Assembly: GCA_964369755.1 (NCBI GenBank)
Contig: CAYJFY010000010.1
Span: forward strand, 1-64,000
Direction: 5' to 3'
DNA: 64,000 nucleotides
Source of the DNA: CAUPWF01 sp964369755
Lineage (GTDB): Bacteria > Bacillota > Clostridia > Lachnospirales > Lachnospiraceae
Both the position numbers and the translations under genes were made by a program. Positions 1 through 9,400 of this stretch are shown here, piece by piece. The notes beneath the pieces were generated by a model, which saw nothing but the letters and a program-made list of their open reading frames with translations, was not told the origin of the DNA and searched no databases. Each line of letters opens with the position of its first letter. The stretch's first letter is position 1.

Positions 1-78
1 AAGAAATTTCAGGGTTCGTTGTCTATTGTTCAATTATCAATGTTCGTTTTGTGCTTCCTTGTCGGTAGCAACTCGACT
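1..78 (-). other. probable rRNA operon leader (runs off the left edge)
   Basis: Non-coding stretch lying just downstream of two strong tandem promoters on the minus strand. Read on the minus strand it contains GAACATTGATAATTGAACAA and ends with CCTGAAATTTCTT. This resembles the short conserved leader found ahead of 16S rRNA in Clostridia. The rRNA itself would lie outside the window to the left, so the assignment is an inference from promoter strength, tandem arrangement and leader resemblance. A tRNA cluster would be the alternative. Confidence 0.5.
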
Positions 79-107
79 ATATTATCATGTCTGATTTTCT
101 TTGTCAA
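79..107 (-). promoter_or_regulatory. proximal sigma-A promoter of a tandem pair (rRNA-type)
   Basis: On the minus strand a perfect -35 TTGACA (102-107) is followed by a 17-bp spacer and a -10 TAATAT (79-84). The ten bases starting at the -35, TTGACAAAGA, are the same as at the distal promoter upstream, as expected for tandem stable-RNA promoters. It fires toward the left edge of the window. Confidence 0.75.
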
Positions 108-172
108 GTCTTTTTTAAATTTTTTTCAAAATTTATTTTTCTATTTCGCTTGTTCCTTTTGGGAACTTTTAT

Positions 173-201
173 AAGTTATCACATTCCCGAATCTTTGTCA
201 A
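173..201 (-). promoter_or_regulatory. distal sigma-A promoter of a tandem pair (rRNA-type)
   Basis: On the minus strand -35 TTGACA (196-201), 17-bp spacer, -10 TAACTT (173-178). The region between the two promoters is very A/T-rich, which fits an UP-element-like stretch. The repeated TTGACAAAGA start supports a duplicated promoter for one transcript. Confidence 0.65.
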
Positions 202-220
202 CACCTTTTTTAATTTTTTT

Positions 221-248
221 AGTAACTATTCAGCCTTGCGGCTGAATA
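221..248. repeat. hairpin-forming intergenic element
   Basis: Positions 227-248 form a perfect 9-bp stem (TATTCAGCC / GGCTGAATA) around a TTGC tetraloop. No T-run follows on either strand, so it is not a typical terminator. The first 15 bases (221-235, AGTAACTATTCAGCC) recur exactly at 28360-28374, where they encode the C-terminus of perR. This points to a dispersed repeat. Confidence 0.55.
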
Positions 249-520
249 CAAGTGGGACTGTGCTATGTTTACATAGTATCAGGCACATCTTTTGACCCCA
301 TCATCACTAATATGGAATTACCAAAAAGGAAACCTCTTGGTTTTAAGTGCACGGACATATAAAATTATTAGGGATCATCCCACTTATATGTATTTTTAAG
401 AAATTTTCAGATCAAAAAATTATAATTACATATAAGCCTTTCAGGAATTCAATGATTCATCTGTATTTTGTAGCAAAATTCCTCATACATTTCTTGCGTA
501 GCGAGGATAAATACATATAT
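249..520. other. intergenic region without a credible gene
   Basis: A reading frame of 94 codons crosses this stretch but has no ribosome site and runs antisense through the tRNA gene, so it is rejected. Positions 262-275 hold a small palindrome (CTATGTTTACATAG) inside a larger imperfect dyad between TGTGC near 256 and GCACA near 285. No protein-coding signal was found. Confidence 0.5.
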
Positions 521-549
521 AAAAAAGCCACCGAAGACGATGGCTTTTT
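521..549 (-). terminator. intrinsic terminator of tRNA-Ser
   Basis: On the minus strand AAAAAGCCATCG pairs with CGGTGGCTTTTTT around a short loop and ends in a T-run. It lies five bases downstream of the tRNA 3' end. Confidence 0.85.
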
Positions 550-553
550 GCAA

Positions 554-641
554 CGGAGAAGGAGGGATTTGAACCCTCGCGCCGGTCACCCGACCTATAC
601 CCTTAGCAGGGGCACCTCTTCGGCCTCTTGAGTACTTCTCC
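554..641 (-). tRNA. tRNA-Ser (anticodon GCU)
   Basis: An 88-nt class II tRNA. The 7-bp acceptor stem GGAGAAG/CTTCTCC (635-641 and 555-561) is followed by discriminator G at 554, which is typical of serine tRNAs. The anticodon arm reads CCCCTGCTAAGGG with GCT in the loop. A long variable arm (about TAGGTCGGGTGACCGGC) marks it as serine-type, and the T arm contains GGTTCAAATCC. CCA is not encoded; TTG follows. It decodes AGC/AGU codons. Confidence 0.95.
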
Positions 642-656
642 ACGAATGCAAAGGTA

Positions 657-685
657 ATTTTACTACATTTAAAACCGACTGTCAA
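657..685 (-). promoter_or_regulatory. promoter of tRNA-Ser
   Basis: Minus strand: -35 TTGACA (680-685), 17-bp spacer, -10 TAAAAT (657-662), ending 15 bp upstream of the mature 5' end of the tRNA. Confidence 0.85.
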
Positions 686-751
686 CAACTTTTTTCACTC
701 CACACTCATTCCACACCCATTCTCCGCTTTTTTTCACACATCTCCGAGATA

Positions 752-1471
752 TTAAACCGAGTCGCTACGTTTCTTCACAATAGCGATCCCTACCGTGAAC
801 AACACCAATACCACTACTGAGATGATAATCCCCATCGGATTATCTTGTATATTAGAAGCACTATAACCTAAGTACACATAAACCGCACTCCCTGGTATCA
901 TCCCCAAGAAAGTCGCAATACTGTAATCACGATATCGAATTCCTATAATTCCAGATAGATAATTTACGACTGCAAATGGAAACAGTGGTATCAATCTGGC
1001 ATACATCATAAATACAAACCCATTGTTCTTCGCTTTCTCCTTCGCTCGTTCTATGAAGGATCCTGATTTCACGAATCTCTCGACTGCATCCTTTCCGATA
1101 ATCTTTGCCACGAAATAAGATAAGTGGCATCCTAGATTTGCCCCCACTATCGTCAACAAAAGCCCTCCCCAGAACCCAAAGATTGGTCCAGAGATCAAGG
1201 TTAGTGCCGATGCTGGTATAGCAAGTGTTACTGCAACAGCATAGATAACCACAAAGAGAATCGGTGCATATGGATTTTCACGAACCACCTCAATCAAAGC
1301 AAGTAAGTTCTCGACGGTGAGTTCATCACGAAATGCAACTATGACCGCTATCACTATTATTACAATTACTATCTTCGCAATAAAAGACCTCTTCTTTTTA
1401 TTCGCATTGTTCTCCTCCGACTTGTTCTCTTGCACTTCTTTTACTTCTTGAACCATCATTTTGTTTTTCAT
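752..1471 (-). CDS. TVP38/TMEM64 (SNARE-associated/DedA-like) membrane protein
   Basis: A 239-aa integral membrane protein. A charged Lys/Glu-rich N-terminus of about 28 residues precedes the first membrane span (IAKIVIVIIVIAVIVAF). The core has the family's re-entrant pattern: an AIPASALTLISGPIFGF segment followed by GANLGCHLSYFVAK, and later YARLIPLFPFAVVNYLSGI and GMIPGSAVYVYLGY. Proteins of this family act in membrane lipid or envelope homeostasis; the substrate here is unknown. It is last in a minus-strand operon and overlaps the 3' end of the phosphatidyltransferase gene by 74 bp. The ATG at 1471 is preceded by GGGAGG. The trio with a MerA-like FAD reductase suggests a conserved functional link, which is inference. 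Confidence 0.85.
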   Translation of the reverse strand: MKNKMMVQEVKEVQENKSEENNANKKKRSFIAKIVIVIIVIAVIVAFRDELTVENLLALIEVVRENPYAPILFVVIYAVAVTLAIPASALTLISGPIFGFWGGLLLTIVGANLGCHLSYFVAKIIGKDAVERFVKSGSFIERAKEKAKNNGFVFMMYARLIPLFPFAVVNYLSGIIGIRYRDYSIATFLGMIPGSAVYVYLGYSASNIQDNPMGIIISVVVLVLFTVGIAIVKKRSDSV

Positions 1472-2045
1472 ATCTGATAATCCTCCCTAGCCTTAAAACT
1501 CCTGTCAGTATCATCAATGCATTAAACACCATCAGAATGATAAAGCTCCATTGTGGAACTACCATCATCAGCGCAAATGTAACGAAGGTTTCTGTTCGTT
1601 CTACCAACCCAATATCATAGTGCATACCCTTCGCTCCTTCGTTTTTGAACAAGGCACCCGCTAACATAAAGGTAGTAAAATTAAACATTGCACCAATTAG
1701 AAATACGAAGTATGCAACTGCATCACTCGGTTTATATAGAAAGAACGCAAGTATCATCACACCCTCCACCAAACGGTCGAATACCAAATCCAGATATGCA
1801 CCTAGGTTTGAAGATCGGTTTGTAAGTCTTGCTACTGTACCATCTAGCACGTCCAATCCTCCCGAAACCCAGAGCAGAATAAATCCTAGCACTAAATTCC
1901 CGAACCCAACGGCAATTCCTGCTCCAACTCCTGCAAGAAATGCGAATACCGTGATTTGATTGGGCGTCAACTTGCATAGTCCACTGTTTTTTGCAACCAT
2001 GTCAAATCCCCTCTGCACACGCTTGCGACATGTCGTATCAATCAT
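1398..2045 (-). CDS. CDP-alcohol phosphatidyltransferase family protein
   Basis: A 215-aa membrane enzyme carrying the complete family signature D-G-x2-A-R-x8-G-x3-D-x3-D (DGTVAR, then GAYLDLVFD). These aspartates bind the divalent metals that transfer a phosphatidyl group from CDP-diacylglycerol to an alcohol such as glycerol phosphate or inositol phosphate. The acceptor alcohol cannot be told from sequence. The start is placed at 2045 because AAGGAG lies 7-8 bases upstream and the family normally begins M-[IL]-D-T-x-x-R. The longest open frame, from 2108, would overlap the upstream gene and lacks a ribosome site. It is the middle gene of a three-gene operon. Confidence 0.85.
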   Translation of the reverse strand: MIDTTCRKRVQRGFDMVAKNSGLCKLTPNQITVFAFLAGVGAGIAVGFGNLVLGFILLWVSGGLDVLDGTVARLTNRSSNLGAYLDLVFDRLVEGVMILAFFLYKPSDAVAYFVFLIGAMFNFTTFMLAGALFKNEGAKGMHYDIGLVERTETFVTFALMMVVPQWSFIILMVFNALMILTGVLRLGRIIRYEKQNDGSRSKRSAREQVGGEQCE

Positions 2046-2068
2046 TTGTTTCTCCTTCCCACTCATCC

Positions 2069-3478
2069 CTATCGCCTTACAATCTTTTTCACCAAGGACT
2101 GTTGCCAAGGTTTTACCGAATCCTTAAATGCCATAATTGCTAATGATTTCAATATCTCCCCCTGAATTGGGTATTGGTATATCACCGACATCAAACTCCC
2201 CAACTTCATCTTCTTAGTAACCATCAAGGATAGTATCGCAATCATCTCACCTGCTTTTCGCCCCACAATCGTGGCACCAATTACTCGTTGTTTCTGATCA
2301 ACGATGACCTTTACATATCCCACGCGATCATCTTCCGCCTTGGCTCTATCATTTTCTCCAATATCTATCTGATATACCTTCCCCAATATCCCCAGCTCTT
2401 TTGCCTCTCGCTGACTGATCCCCGTATGCGCAACCTCTGGTATGGTATAGGTCGTCCATGCAATATTGTAATAGTTACATTTAAACATCGGGTAAATCAA
2501 AGCGTTTCTTACCGCAATCCCCGCCTCATAGGATGCCGCATGTGTAAATAGATACTTTCCTATCACATCTCCACAAGCATAGATGTTTTTGATGCTTGTC
2601 TGCAATTTATCGTTCGTGACCACAAACCCTCTCTTGTCCAGTTCTATCCCAACTTGCACTAACCCCATCCCCTTCGTGTTCGGCGTTCTCCCAAGGGCTA
2701 CCAGGAGGGCATCTCCTATCACTTCTACTTCTTCTCCTGCTTTTTGGATTGTCACTTTGATTTCTTTCCCAGACTGTTCTACTTTGAGAATCTGACTTCC
2801 CATATGTAGATTCATATCTCGATTCAAAACCGATCTCATATAATTTGCAACCTCTGGCTCATCTTTGCCAAATACATCTTCCGAACGATCAATTAACTCC
2901 ACCTTGCTTCCTAGATGTGCAAACCCTTGCCCTAATTCAAGTCCAATCGGTCCACCTCCAAGTACGATCAATCTCCGCGGCAACTCACGCATCCCGAAAA
3001 TGGTTTCATTGGTATAATATGGAACATCGCTCAACCCTTCAATCAGAGGTATCATGGCCTTAGAACCAGTTGCAATGAGAATGGATTTCGACTCGTAAAC
3101 ATTCTCTCCTACTCGAACTCGCGTCCTCCCTACAATCTCTCCATGCCCGTATACAACCTTGACCCCCAGCCCTTCAAATCTTTCCTTCGAGTCGTGTGGT
3201 GCAATTTCCGCAATGACACTCCGCACGCGATTCATCACCATCTCCAGAGAACTCTTCGCCTCATTCACGGAGATACCATAGGATTCTGCATGATTCACCT
3301 CATTCATCAAATGTGCCGACTTTAGAAATGTCTTGCTCGGTACACATCCATAATTCAGGCAATCTCCTCCCATTTTACGACTCTCTACCAACAACACCCG
3401 AGCTCCCATTCCTGCTGCTGTTGCTGCTGCCACCAATCCGCCACTTCCCGCTCCTAAAATAGTCAAATCATATTTCAT
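2069..3478 (-). CDS. FAD-dependent pyridine nucleotide-disulfide oxidoreductase (MerA/Lpd-like)
   Basis: A 469-aa flavoprotein. The N-terminal FAD-binding motif (ILGAGSGG) is followed by the redox-active disulfide GGDCLNYGCVPSK, as in mercuric reductase and dihydrolipoamide dehydrogenase. A second dinucleotide site (VLGGGPIGLELGQ) binds NAD(P)H, and the second FAD contact is IYACGDV. The C-terminal dimerisation domain lacks the HPT-x-E active-site stretch of true Lpd and has YQYPIQGEILK instead, so lipoamide is unlikely to be its substrate. ATG 3478 is chosen because AAGGGGTGG precedes it; a GTG seven codons upstream is possible. It heads the operon with the phosphatidyltransferase and TVP38 genes. 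Confidence 0.85.
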   Translation of the reverse strand: MKYDLTILGAGSGGLVAAATAAGMGARVLLVESRKMGGDCLNYGCVPSKTFLKSAHLMNEVNHAESYGISVNEAKSSLEMVMNRVRSVIAEIAPHDSKERFEGLGVKVVYGHGEIVGRTRVRVGENVYESKSILIATGSKAMIPLIEGLSDVPYYTNETIFGMRELPRRLIVLGGGPIGLELGQGFAHLGSKVELIDRSEDVFGKDEPEVANYMRSVLNRDMNLHMGSQILKVEQSGKEIKVTIQKAGEEVEVIGDALLVALGRTPNTKGMGLVQVGIELDKRGFVVTNDKLQTSIKNIYACGDVIGKYLFTHAASYEAGIAVRNALIYPMFKCNYYNIAWTTYTIPEVAHTGISQREAKELGILGKVYQIDIGENDRAKAEDDRVGYVKVIVDQKQRVIGATIVGRKAGEMIAILSLMVTKKMKLGSLMSVIYQYPIQGEILKSLAIMAFKDSVKPWQQSLVKKIVRR

Positions 3479-3572
3479 AAAAACACCACCCCTTTTCACG
3501 TTGCTCTCTTCAAGTCACAATTCAATTCTAGGTTTCATTTTCAGAATATTTGTTCTATTTTATCACATTTCC

Positions 3573-3613
3573 AAAAAATAAGAAATTGCCCTCTCGACAA
3601 TTTCTTATTTTTT
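3573..3613 (-). terminator. intrinsic terminator after the sulfatase gene
   Basis: A 16-bp perfect stem (AAAAAATAAGAAATTG / CAATTTCTTATTTTTT) with a 9-nt loop and T-run, 30 bp past the sulfatase stop codon. The stem is symmetrical enough to act on either strand. Confidence 0.85.
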
Positions 3614-3642
3614 TCCTCTTATCTTAAATTTCTCCACCTAAT

Positions 3643-5148
3643 CTAGTTTTTCGTATCCTTTGTTTCCTTCTTGCGAATCGCATTCACCATCGGTAGTCCC
3701 GTATCATAGTCTAATTGTCTCGGCTCATACTCTTCGTTCTCTCTCTGACGAGTGTATCCATCGTTCTCCCAGATTGGTTGCTTGTCAGTTCTCCAAGGAC
3801 GTACTGCCCATTGGTATCCGCGATACAAGTCACGTGTTTGATTCATGTGTTCCAACAAAATATCGTGCATTTCATTTCGAATTTCAGTAATAGACTCCTC
3901 ATTGATTAAGTTACAGATCTCATATGGGTCTGTCTCTACATCATAGAACTCATCTGTGTCTAGTAGATTAACTACTAATTTATAGCGTTCTCCGATGATG
4001 GCACGCATCATCTGCAAGCCACCGAACCCATCATGATCCACTTCGTATCTCGTAAACTCTGTATATACATAGTCATTAATCTTGGTAGTCACATCTTTAA
4101 TCTGAGGTAAAATACTCTTTCCTTCTAATAATATAGGAATCGGAAGATTCATATAATCTAAGATGGTTGGCACTAGGTCGATATGAGAGGCTGGTTCTGT
4201 AATGGTCTTCCCAACTTCTCCTCCCTTGATAATAAGTGGAACATTTGCCACTTCCTTGTATGCAGTCGCATTCTTCATCTGCAATCTATGGGCGCCAAGC
4301 ATATCTCCATGGTCAGATGTAAAGATAACCATGGCATCTGGAATTTCTTTTTCGATCTTCTCTAGCACTCTTCCAATCTCGTAGTCCACGAATGAATTGC
4401 AACCTAAAAACAGCGACAACCCCTGTGATGGTTTGTTCAATTCACTCTCGGATTGGTTGATTCCCTCACCTGCCCAAAGTTGTTGCATCAATGGCTTCTT
4501 TGACAAATCATCATGGAAGTTGGTGTTGTCATCAAATTTAAATCCATCATACATGGTATTATAAGGAGCAGGACACAAACATGGTCCATGAGGCTCATCA
4601 TAGGAAACGGTCAAGAAGAAATCTTCCCCCTTATATTCATCGATGAATTGCAGTGCACGATCGCTGCAGCGGTGTGCATAGGTGAATTCTTCCGTCATGT
4701 CTGGGTCAAATGCCGTCTCACTCTTTCTTGAGCGCACCTTATCTTCATCGGATAGCTCATCTAAGTAGCACTTCATATCATACCAGTATTTTGGGTCATA
4801 TCCTTCTGCTGGTTTCCCCATGCCGAAGTAATCACCTCCATCTAGATGCCACTTCCCGATGTAACCACAAGAAATTCCATTGTCTGTGAGTCGTTGTCCC
4901 ACCGTCTTTACATTTGCTCCTAATGCAATGGAATTTGTTACCATACCATTTGAATGCGGGAACGTCCCTGTAAACATCGCCGAACGCGCCGGTCCACAAA
5001 CCGGTTGGCATGTGTAGGCATTCTCATATTTAATCCCTTGCTCAGCCAACTTATCCAAATATGGTGTCTTCATCTTCTCATTTCCGTAACATCCTAACAT
5101 ATCGCGTCTTGTGGTATCTGTCATTACTAATACAATCTGCTTCTTCAT
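3643..5148 (-). CDS. Cys-type sulfatase
   Basis: A 501-aa alkaline-phosphatase-superfamily sulfatase. The N-terminal metal site begins VLVMTDTTRRDMLGCYGN. The active-site signature is C51-G-P-A-R (QPVCGPARSAMFTG), where cysteine is converted to formylglycine. In an anaerobe this needs a radical-SAM maturase (anSME), which is not in this window. A second metal-binding stretch is VIFTSDHGDMLGAH. No signal peptide is present, so it should be cytoplasmic and act on imported sulfated sugars. The start at 5148 is preceded by AAAAGG; the longer frame lacks a spaced ribosome site. It lies 70 bp behind a Gfo/Idh dehydrogenase and divergent from a GH50-like agarase, which suggests a sulfated-galactan pathway (inference). 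Confidence 0.9.
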   Translation of the reverse strand: MKKQIVLVMTDTTRRDMLGCYGNEKMKTPYLDKLAEQGIKYENAYTCQPVCGPARSAMFTGTFPHSNGMVTNSIALGANVKTVGQRLTDNGISCGYIGKWHLDGGDYFGMGKPAEGYDPKYWYDMKCYLDELSDEDKVRSRKSETAFDPDMTEEFTYAHRCSDRALQFIDEYKGEDFFLTVSYDEPHGPCLCPAPYNTMYDGFKFDDNTNFHDDLSKKPLMQQLWAGEGINQSESELNKPSQGLSLFLGCNSFVDYEIGRVLEKIEKEIPDAMVIFTSDHGDMLGAHRLQMKNATAYKEVANVPLIIKGGEVGKTITEPASHIDLVPTILDYMNLPIPILLEGKSILPQIKDVTTKINDYVYTEFTRYEVDHDGFGGLQMMRAIIGERYKLVVNLLDTDEFYDVETDPYEICNLINEESITEIRNEMHDILLEHMNQTRDLYRGYQWAVRPWRTDKQPIWENDGYTRQRENEEYEPRQLDYDTGLPMVNAIRKKETKDTKN

Positions 5149-5179
5149 TTCTTCCATTCCTTTTCTATTTTTTATATTG

Positions 5180-5227
5180 ATAACCATCCCTTTATCACTA
5201 TAATGTGAGAATTTATTTTCACATTAT
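5180..5227 (-). repeat. dispersed hairpin repeat, copy A
   Basis: A 9-bp perfect stem (ATAATGTGA / TCACATTAT) with a 10-nt loop, followed on the minus strand by ATAGTGATAAAGGGATGGTT. A closely similar sequence with the same stem-and-tail layout lies at 41634-41684. This copy supplies the stop codon of the upstream Gfo/Idh gene and sits in the intercistronic gap before the sulfatase. Confidence 0.6.
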
Positions 5228-6208
5228 TTCCTCAGGATATTTGAATCCCCACTGTGCCCTCATTTCATCCATAATTCTCAGCACTGCTAGGGTTTCTTCA
5301 TGAGGCATCTCTTCACATTGAGTCGCCCCTGCCTCTAGTGCACGAATACAAGAACGAACTTGATATTCAAATCCCGTAATCTGTTGCGGCACCTTCATCG
5401 CCTTCAACAATTCACGCGTCGTAGAATATACTTTAATCTCTGTGATGTTATTGATGTTCTCCGCTATGATATACCCCTTCGTTCCGTAGATGATTCCATG
5501 CTGCTCTGTCGCCGCCAATGCACTGCTGTGAATCGTCGCCATTACGCCATTCTTATACTTCACTGTCGTGGCATTCTGCATATCTACTCCATATTCGTTC
5601 TTAACGCAAGTGCTTTGAATCTCTGCAATATCATAGCCCAGAAACATCGACATAAAATTCACAGGATACACACCCACGTCCAGCAAAGCACCACCTGCTA
5701 GCTCTGGCTTTTGAATTCGCTCTACATGCGTTAGCACATAACCCAAATTTGCCGAAAGCGCTTTCACTTCTCCGATTTCGCCCTTATCTATCACCTCCTG
5801 TATCATCATTCTCGAAGGCAAATATCTCGTCCAGATTGCCTCCGCCACCAAGATATTCTTCGCCTTGGCAATCTCAAAAATTTCTTTTGCCTGCTTCTCA
5901 TTAATAGTAAATGACTTCTCACACAAGATTGGCTTGTTGCACTCCAAAGTCAACTTCATATGCTCATAATGATGAGAATGCGGTGTTGCAATATACACAA
6001 GATCAACTTCCTCATCCCTCAGCAATTCTTCATAACTTCCATAGGCCTTCATCACGCCGTACTGTTTTGCAAATTCCTCTGCCTTCTCAAGTCCTCTTGA
6101 TGCAATTGCATAACAACATGCATCTTCCATCTCAGCCAATGTCTTCGCCATAACACCTGCGATGATACCAGCCCCAATAATTCCAACTCTACAGATTTTT
6201 TTATCCAT
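5219..6208 (-). CDS. Gfo/Idh/MocA-family NAD(P)-dependent oxidoreductase
   Basis: A 329-aa two-domain dehydrogenase. The N-terminal Rossmann fold carries GIIGAGIIAGVMA. It is followed by YIATPHSHHYEH and the family catalytic-region motif CEKSF (usually E-K-P). The stretch EAIWTRYLPS and the GGALLDVGVYPV motif place it with the dihydrodiol-dehydrogenase-like subgroup, which oxidises or reduces sugars, inositols or diols. ATG 6208 follows TTAGGAGGAAG. It is transcribed ahead of the sulfatase and probably acts on a sugar released by the locus; the exact substrate is unknown. Confidence 0.85.
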   Translation of the reverse strand: MDKKICRVGIIGAGIIAGVMAKTLAEMEDACCYAIASRGLEKAEEFAKQYGVMKAYGSYEELLRDEEVDLVYIATPHSHHYEHMKLTLECNKPILCEKSFTINEKQAKEIFEIAKAKNILVAEAIWTRYLPSRMMIQEVIDKGEIGEVKALSANLGYVLTHVERIQKPELAGGALLDVGVYPVNFMSMFLGYDIAEIQSTCVKNEYGVDMQNATTVKYKNGVMATIHSSALAATEQHGIIYGTKGYIIAENINNITEIKVYSTTRELLKAMKVPQQITGFEYQVRSCIRALEAGATQCEEMPHEETLAVLRIMDEMRAQWGFKYPEEIM

Positions 6209-6244
6209 ATCCTCTTCCTCCTAATCTACCTATCACTTATCTTG

Positions 6245-6272
6245 ATTATACACATTTATAAGCATATTGCAA
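6245..6272 (-). promoter_or_regulatory. promoter of the dehydrogenase-sulfatase operon
   Basis: Minus strand: -35 TTGCAA (6267-6272), 16-bp spacer, -10 TATAAT (6245-6250), about 35 bp upstream of the Gfo/Idh start codon. Confidence 0.65.
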
Positions 6273-6428
6273 ACAAAGTTTACTCCCTTCCTTTTTTCCA
6301 TGTTTTTCTAGTTGATATTCCATATATGTTTTTTCTGTGACTTGATATTATGAGAAATAAACTGCCAAGAAAGGAGACAAGTGGATTTGGCAATACAAAA
6401 AAAAATTTATTTAAGCGAGGAGAAAGTA

Positions 6429-9400
6429 ATGAGAAAAAGTAGTATAATGAAAAAAATGACTTCTATATTATTATGCAGCATCATGACAGCTGGAACCTTC
6501 TTTAGCCTACCTCTAACGGCCGAGGCGGCAACAGTCGATTTTAAGCCAATTACATTTAATGAAGACGAGTCACATTATGTTCTAGAAGGTAGTGACGCTT
6601 CTGCTGGAGAAGTAACCCATACAATTGAAGATGGCGCCTTAACCACCACATATGCAGCCGGTAATTGGCCTGGTCTAATGATACGCCCCGCTGCTGAGGA
6701 TGGCACTTGGGATTTCAGCAATAGCAAAAACGTGTTGTCCGTAGATGTGGAGAACACCACAAGCCAATCACAGGCTCTGTATTTCAAGTATGATACAATT
6801 GATGTAAATGGAAAAGGTCGTATCTTCCGTGCTAGCATTCCTGCTAATTCAACATCCACTGTGTATATTCTAGATAGTGCTGGTAGCGCTGACATGGCTC
6901 TCGGAATGCAGACTCTTCCTCCACTAAACGGCGGACAAGGCTTAGTCGCTGGAGAAGCATGGACCGAAAGTGCGGCATATGATCCATCACAAGTTACCCA
7001 GATTACATTCTGGATGATGGGCAATACCTCTGATGCTACTTTTGTATTCGACAACATCGAATTAGTAGCAAACCCTTATACAAATCCCGAATCCACTTAT
7101 GCTGATTTACTCGATCAATTCGGACAATACACCGCATCTACTTGGGGTAACAAAATTGATAGTGAAGAAGAATTGCTAGCCTCTGCTGCGGAGCAAGATG
7201 CAGAATTAGATACCATGTTAACAGAGAACGAAACAATGTTTGCAGACCGCACTATCTATGGTGGTTGGATGAATGAAGATTTAAAGCAAGAAGCTACAGG
7301 TCACTTTTATCCTACCAAAATCAACAATCAATGGACACTAATCGATCCACTTGGATACCCTTATTTCTCTACTGGTGTTGATATTATGCGAACTCCAGAT
7401 ATGATGACTTGGGTTTCTGGAAGAGAATACATGTTCCAAGATATTCCTTCCAAAGATGGCGATCTTGGAGACCACTATTCTGAGATTGGATATACGATCA
7501 ACCCACCTGCAAACCTTTCCGAAGGAGATGGATTTAATTTCTACACAGCTAACTTGGAAAGAATGTATGGCGATGATTGGTTGACCAACTGGGTTGATAA
7601 TGCTATGAAGCGTTTTGATGCATGGGGAATGACTTCTCTCGGATGCTGGGCAGACCCAGACCTCTTCTATGGACAAGGTGAAGCGAACGGAATTCCTTAT
7701 GTAGCTCATGCATGGTCTCACGAAGGTGGATCATACAAAAATATCTCAACCCCTTCACACTCAATCGCTGACCCATTTGATCCAGCTTTCAAAACTGCAA
7801 TCTATGCTGCAATCGAAAAGTCTTCTATCGCAGTCGGTGACGATGAGTGGTGTATGGGAATCTACGTTGACAACGAAATCGGTTGGGGGAATGCAAAAAC
7901 AGGTACTCAACACTATGAAGTTGTTGAAACAGTACTAAAAGATACTGCTGATAACAATTATTCAAAAACCCATATTGTTGATTTAATGGAATCTCAATAC
8001 GGAGACATCTCAGCACTTAATGCTGCTTGGGGGACAACATTTGCAAGTTGGGAAAGTTTAAATTCGACTGCAATCGACTCTACCGCTGGTATCCCTAAGG
8101 AAGATTTGTCAAGTATGTTATCTTTAATTGCTGATAAATACTATGCAACTGTTTCAGCAGCAGTAGATACTTATATGCCTAACACTTTATATTTAGGTTC
8201 ACGTATTGCTGAGTGGGGAACAAGCGAAGAAATCGTTGACGCCTGTGTTCAATACGTAGATGTATTAAGCTTCAACTGCTATAAGACAGACGTAACACAA
8301 GACTTCATGGATATGGAGCGTTACGACATGCCAATGATTATCGGAGAATTCCACTTCAACTCAACAGAGAGTGGCTTCTTTGCTCCTGGTCTAGTTCCAG
8401 TAGCGAACAATGCCGCGAGAGGAGATGCATATGAAGCATATGCTGAATCAGCTCTATTGAATGGAAACTTCGTAGGAATCCACTGGTTCCAATACTATGA
8501 TCAACCTGTTCTTGGGAGAGCGTGGGACGGAGAAAACACAAATGCAGGTTTTGTAGATGTAACTGACCAACCATATGATGATTTAGTTAATTCAGCCCGA
8601 ACAATCAACGCTACCATGTACGAAACAAAGTTCAACCAAGTCGTTGCTTCTGACATTGTGTTTGCATCAGAATCAATTGAACTTACCGCAGACAACCTAA
8701 CAGCATCTGTAGGTGCTAGTGTTGTTCCTGCCGATGCAACAAACCAAACCCTACTCTATACTTCTAGCGCTCCAAGCATTGTAGAAGTAGATGCTGCTGG
8801 TATGTTAACAGCAAAAGGCGAGGGTAGTGCTACAATTATTGTAAAATCAGAAGGTAACAAAGAACTAATAAAAACAATTACTGTAACCGTATCTGGCGTA
8901 AACACACCAGCTGTACAACCTACATTCCCAGGATTCCAATTCGACACTATGGATGGGGTAGTAGTTACGGGAACAGCTGCTACCTCCGAGTTAGTGCCAG
9001 AAGGTATCAAGATGACTATGACTGCGAACAGTGGTGGTTGGGGCAATTTGACCAAGCTACAATTAGATGCAGCTGAATCATGGACACTTGGAGATGCAAA
9101 AGAGTTGAAAACCACTCTAACGAATCCAAACAACTTTGATATTCAAGTACGTATCAACATACAGGATGTAGATTCGGTAAGCGCTAGTACTCAGCGTACT
9201 TTATTCTACAACCTCCCAGCTAATTCATCAAAAGCGATTACCATAGATGCTGAGAAGTTCGGAGAACCTGGTATAAGCAATGACAACTGGAATGGTGATG
9301 GACATTATGGCCCAGGCTTGGATACAAACACATTGAAATCCATCCACTTCTATCTTCCAGAAGGCGATGCAAATGTAATGGGTAGCATTGAAAGTGCTTC

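Noticed and set aside
347..631. 94-codon plus-strand reading frame
   Set aside because: It runs antisense through the tRNA-Ser gene and its terminator and has no ribosome site.
1398..2108. Longer start for the phosphatidyltransferase at 2108
   Set aside because: It overlaps the upstream reductase by 40 bp, lacks a ribosome site and adds residues absent from the family; ATG 2045 has AAGGAG.
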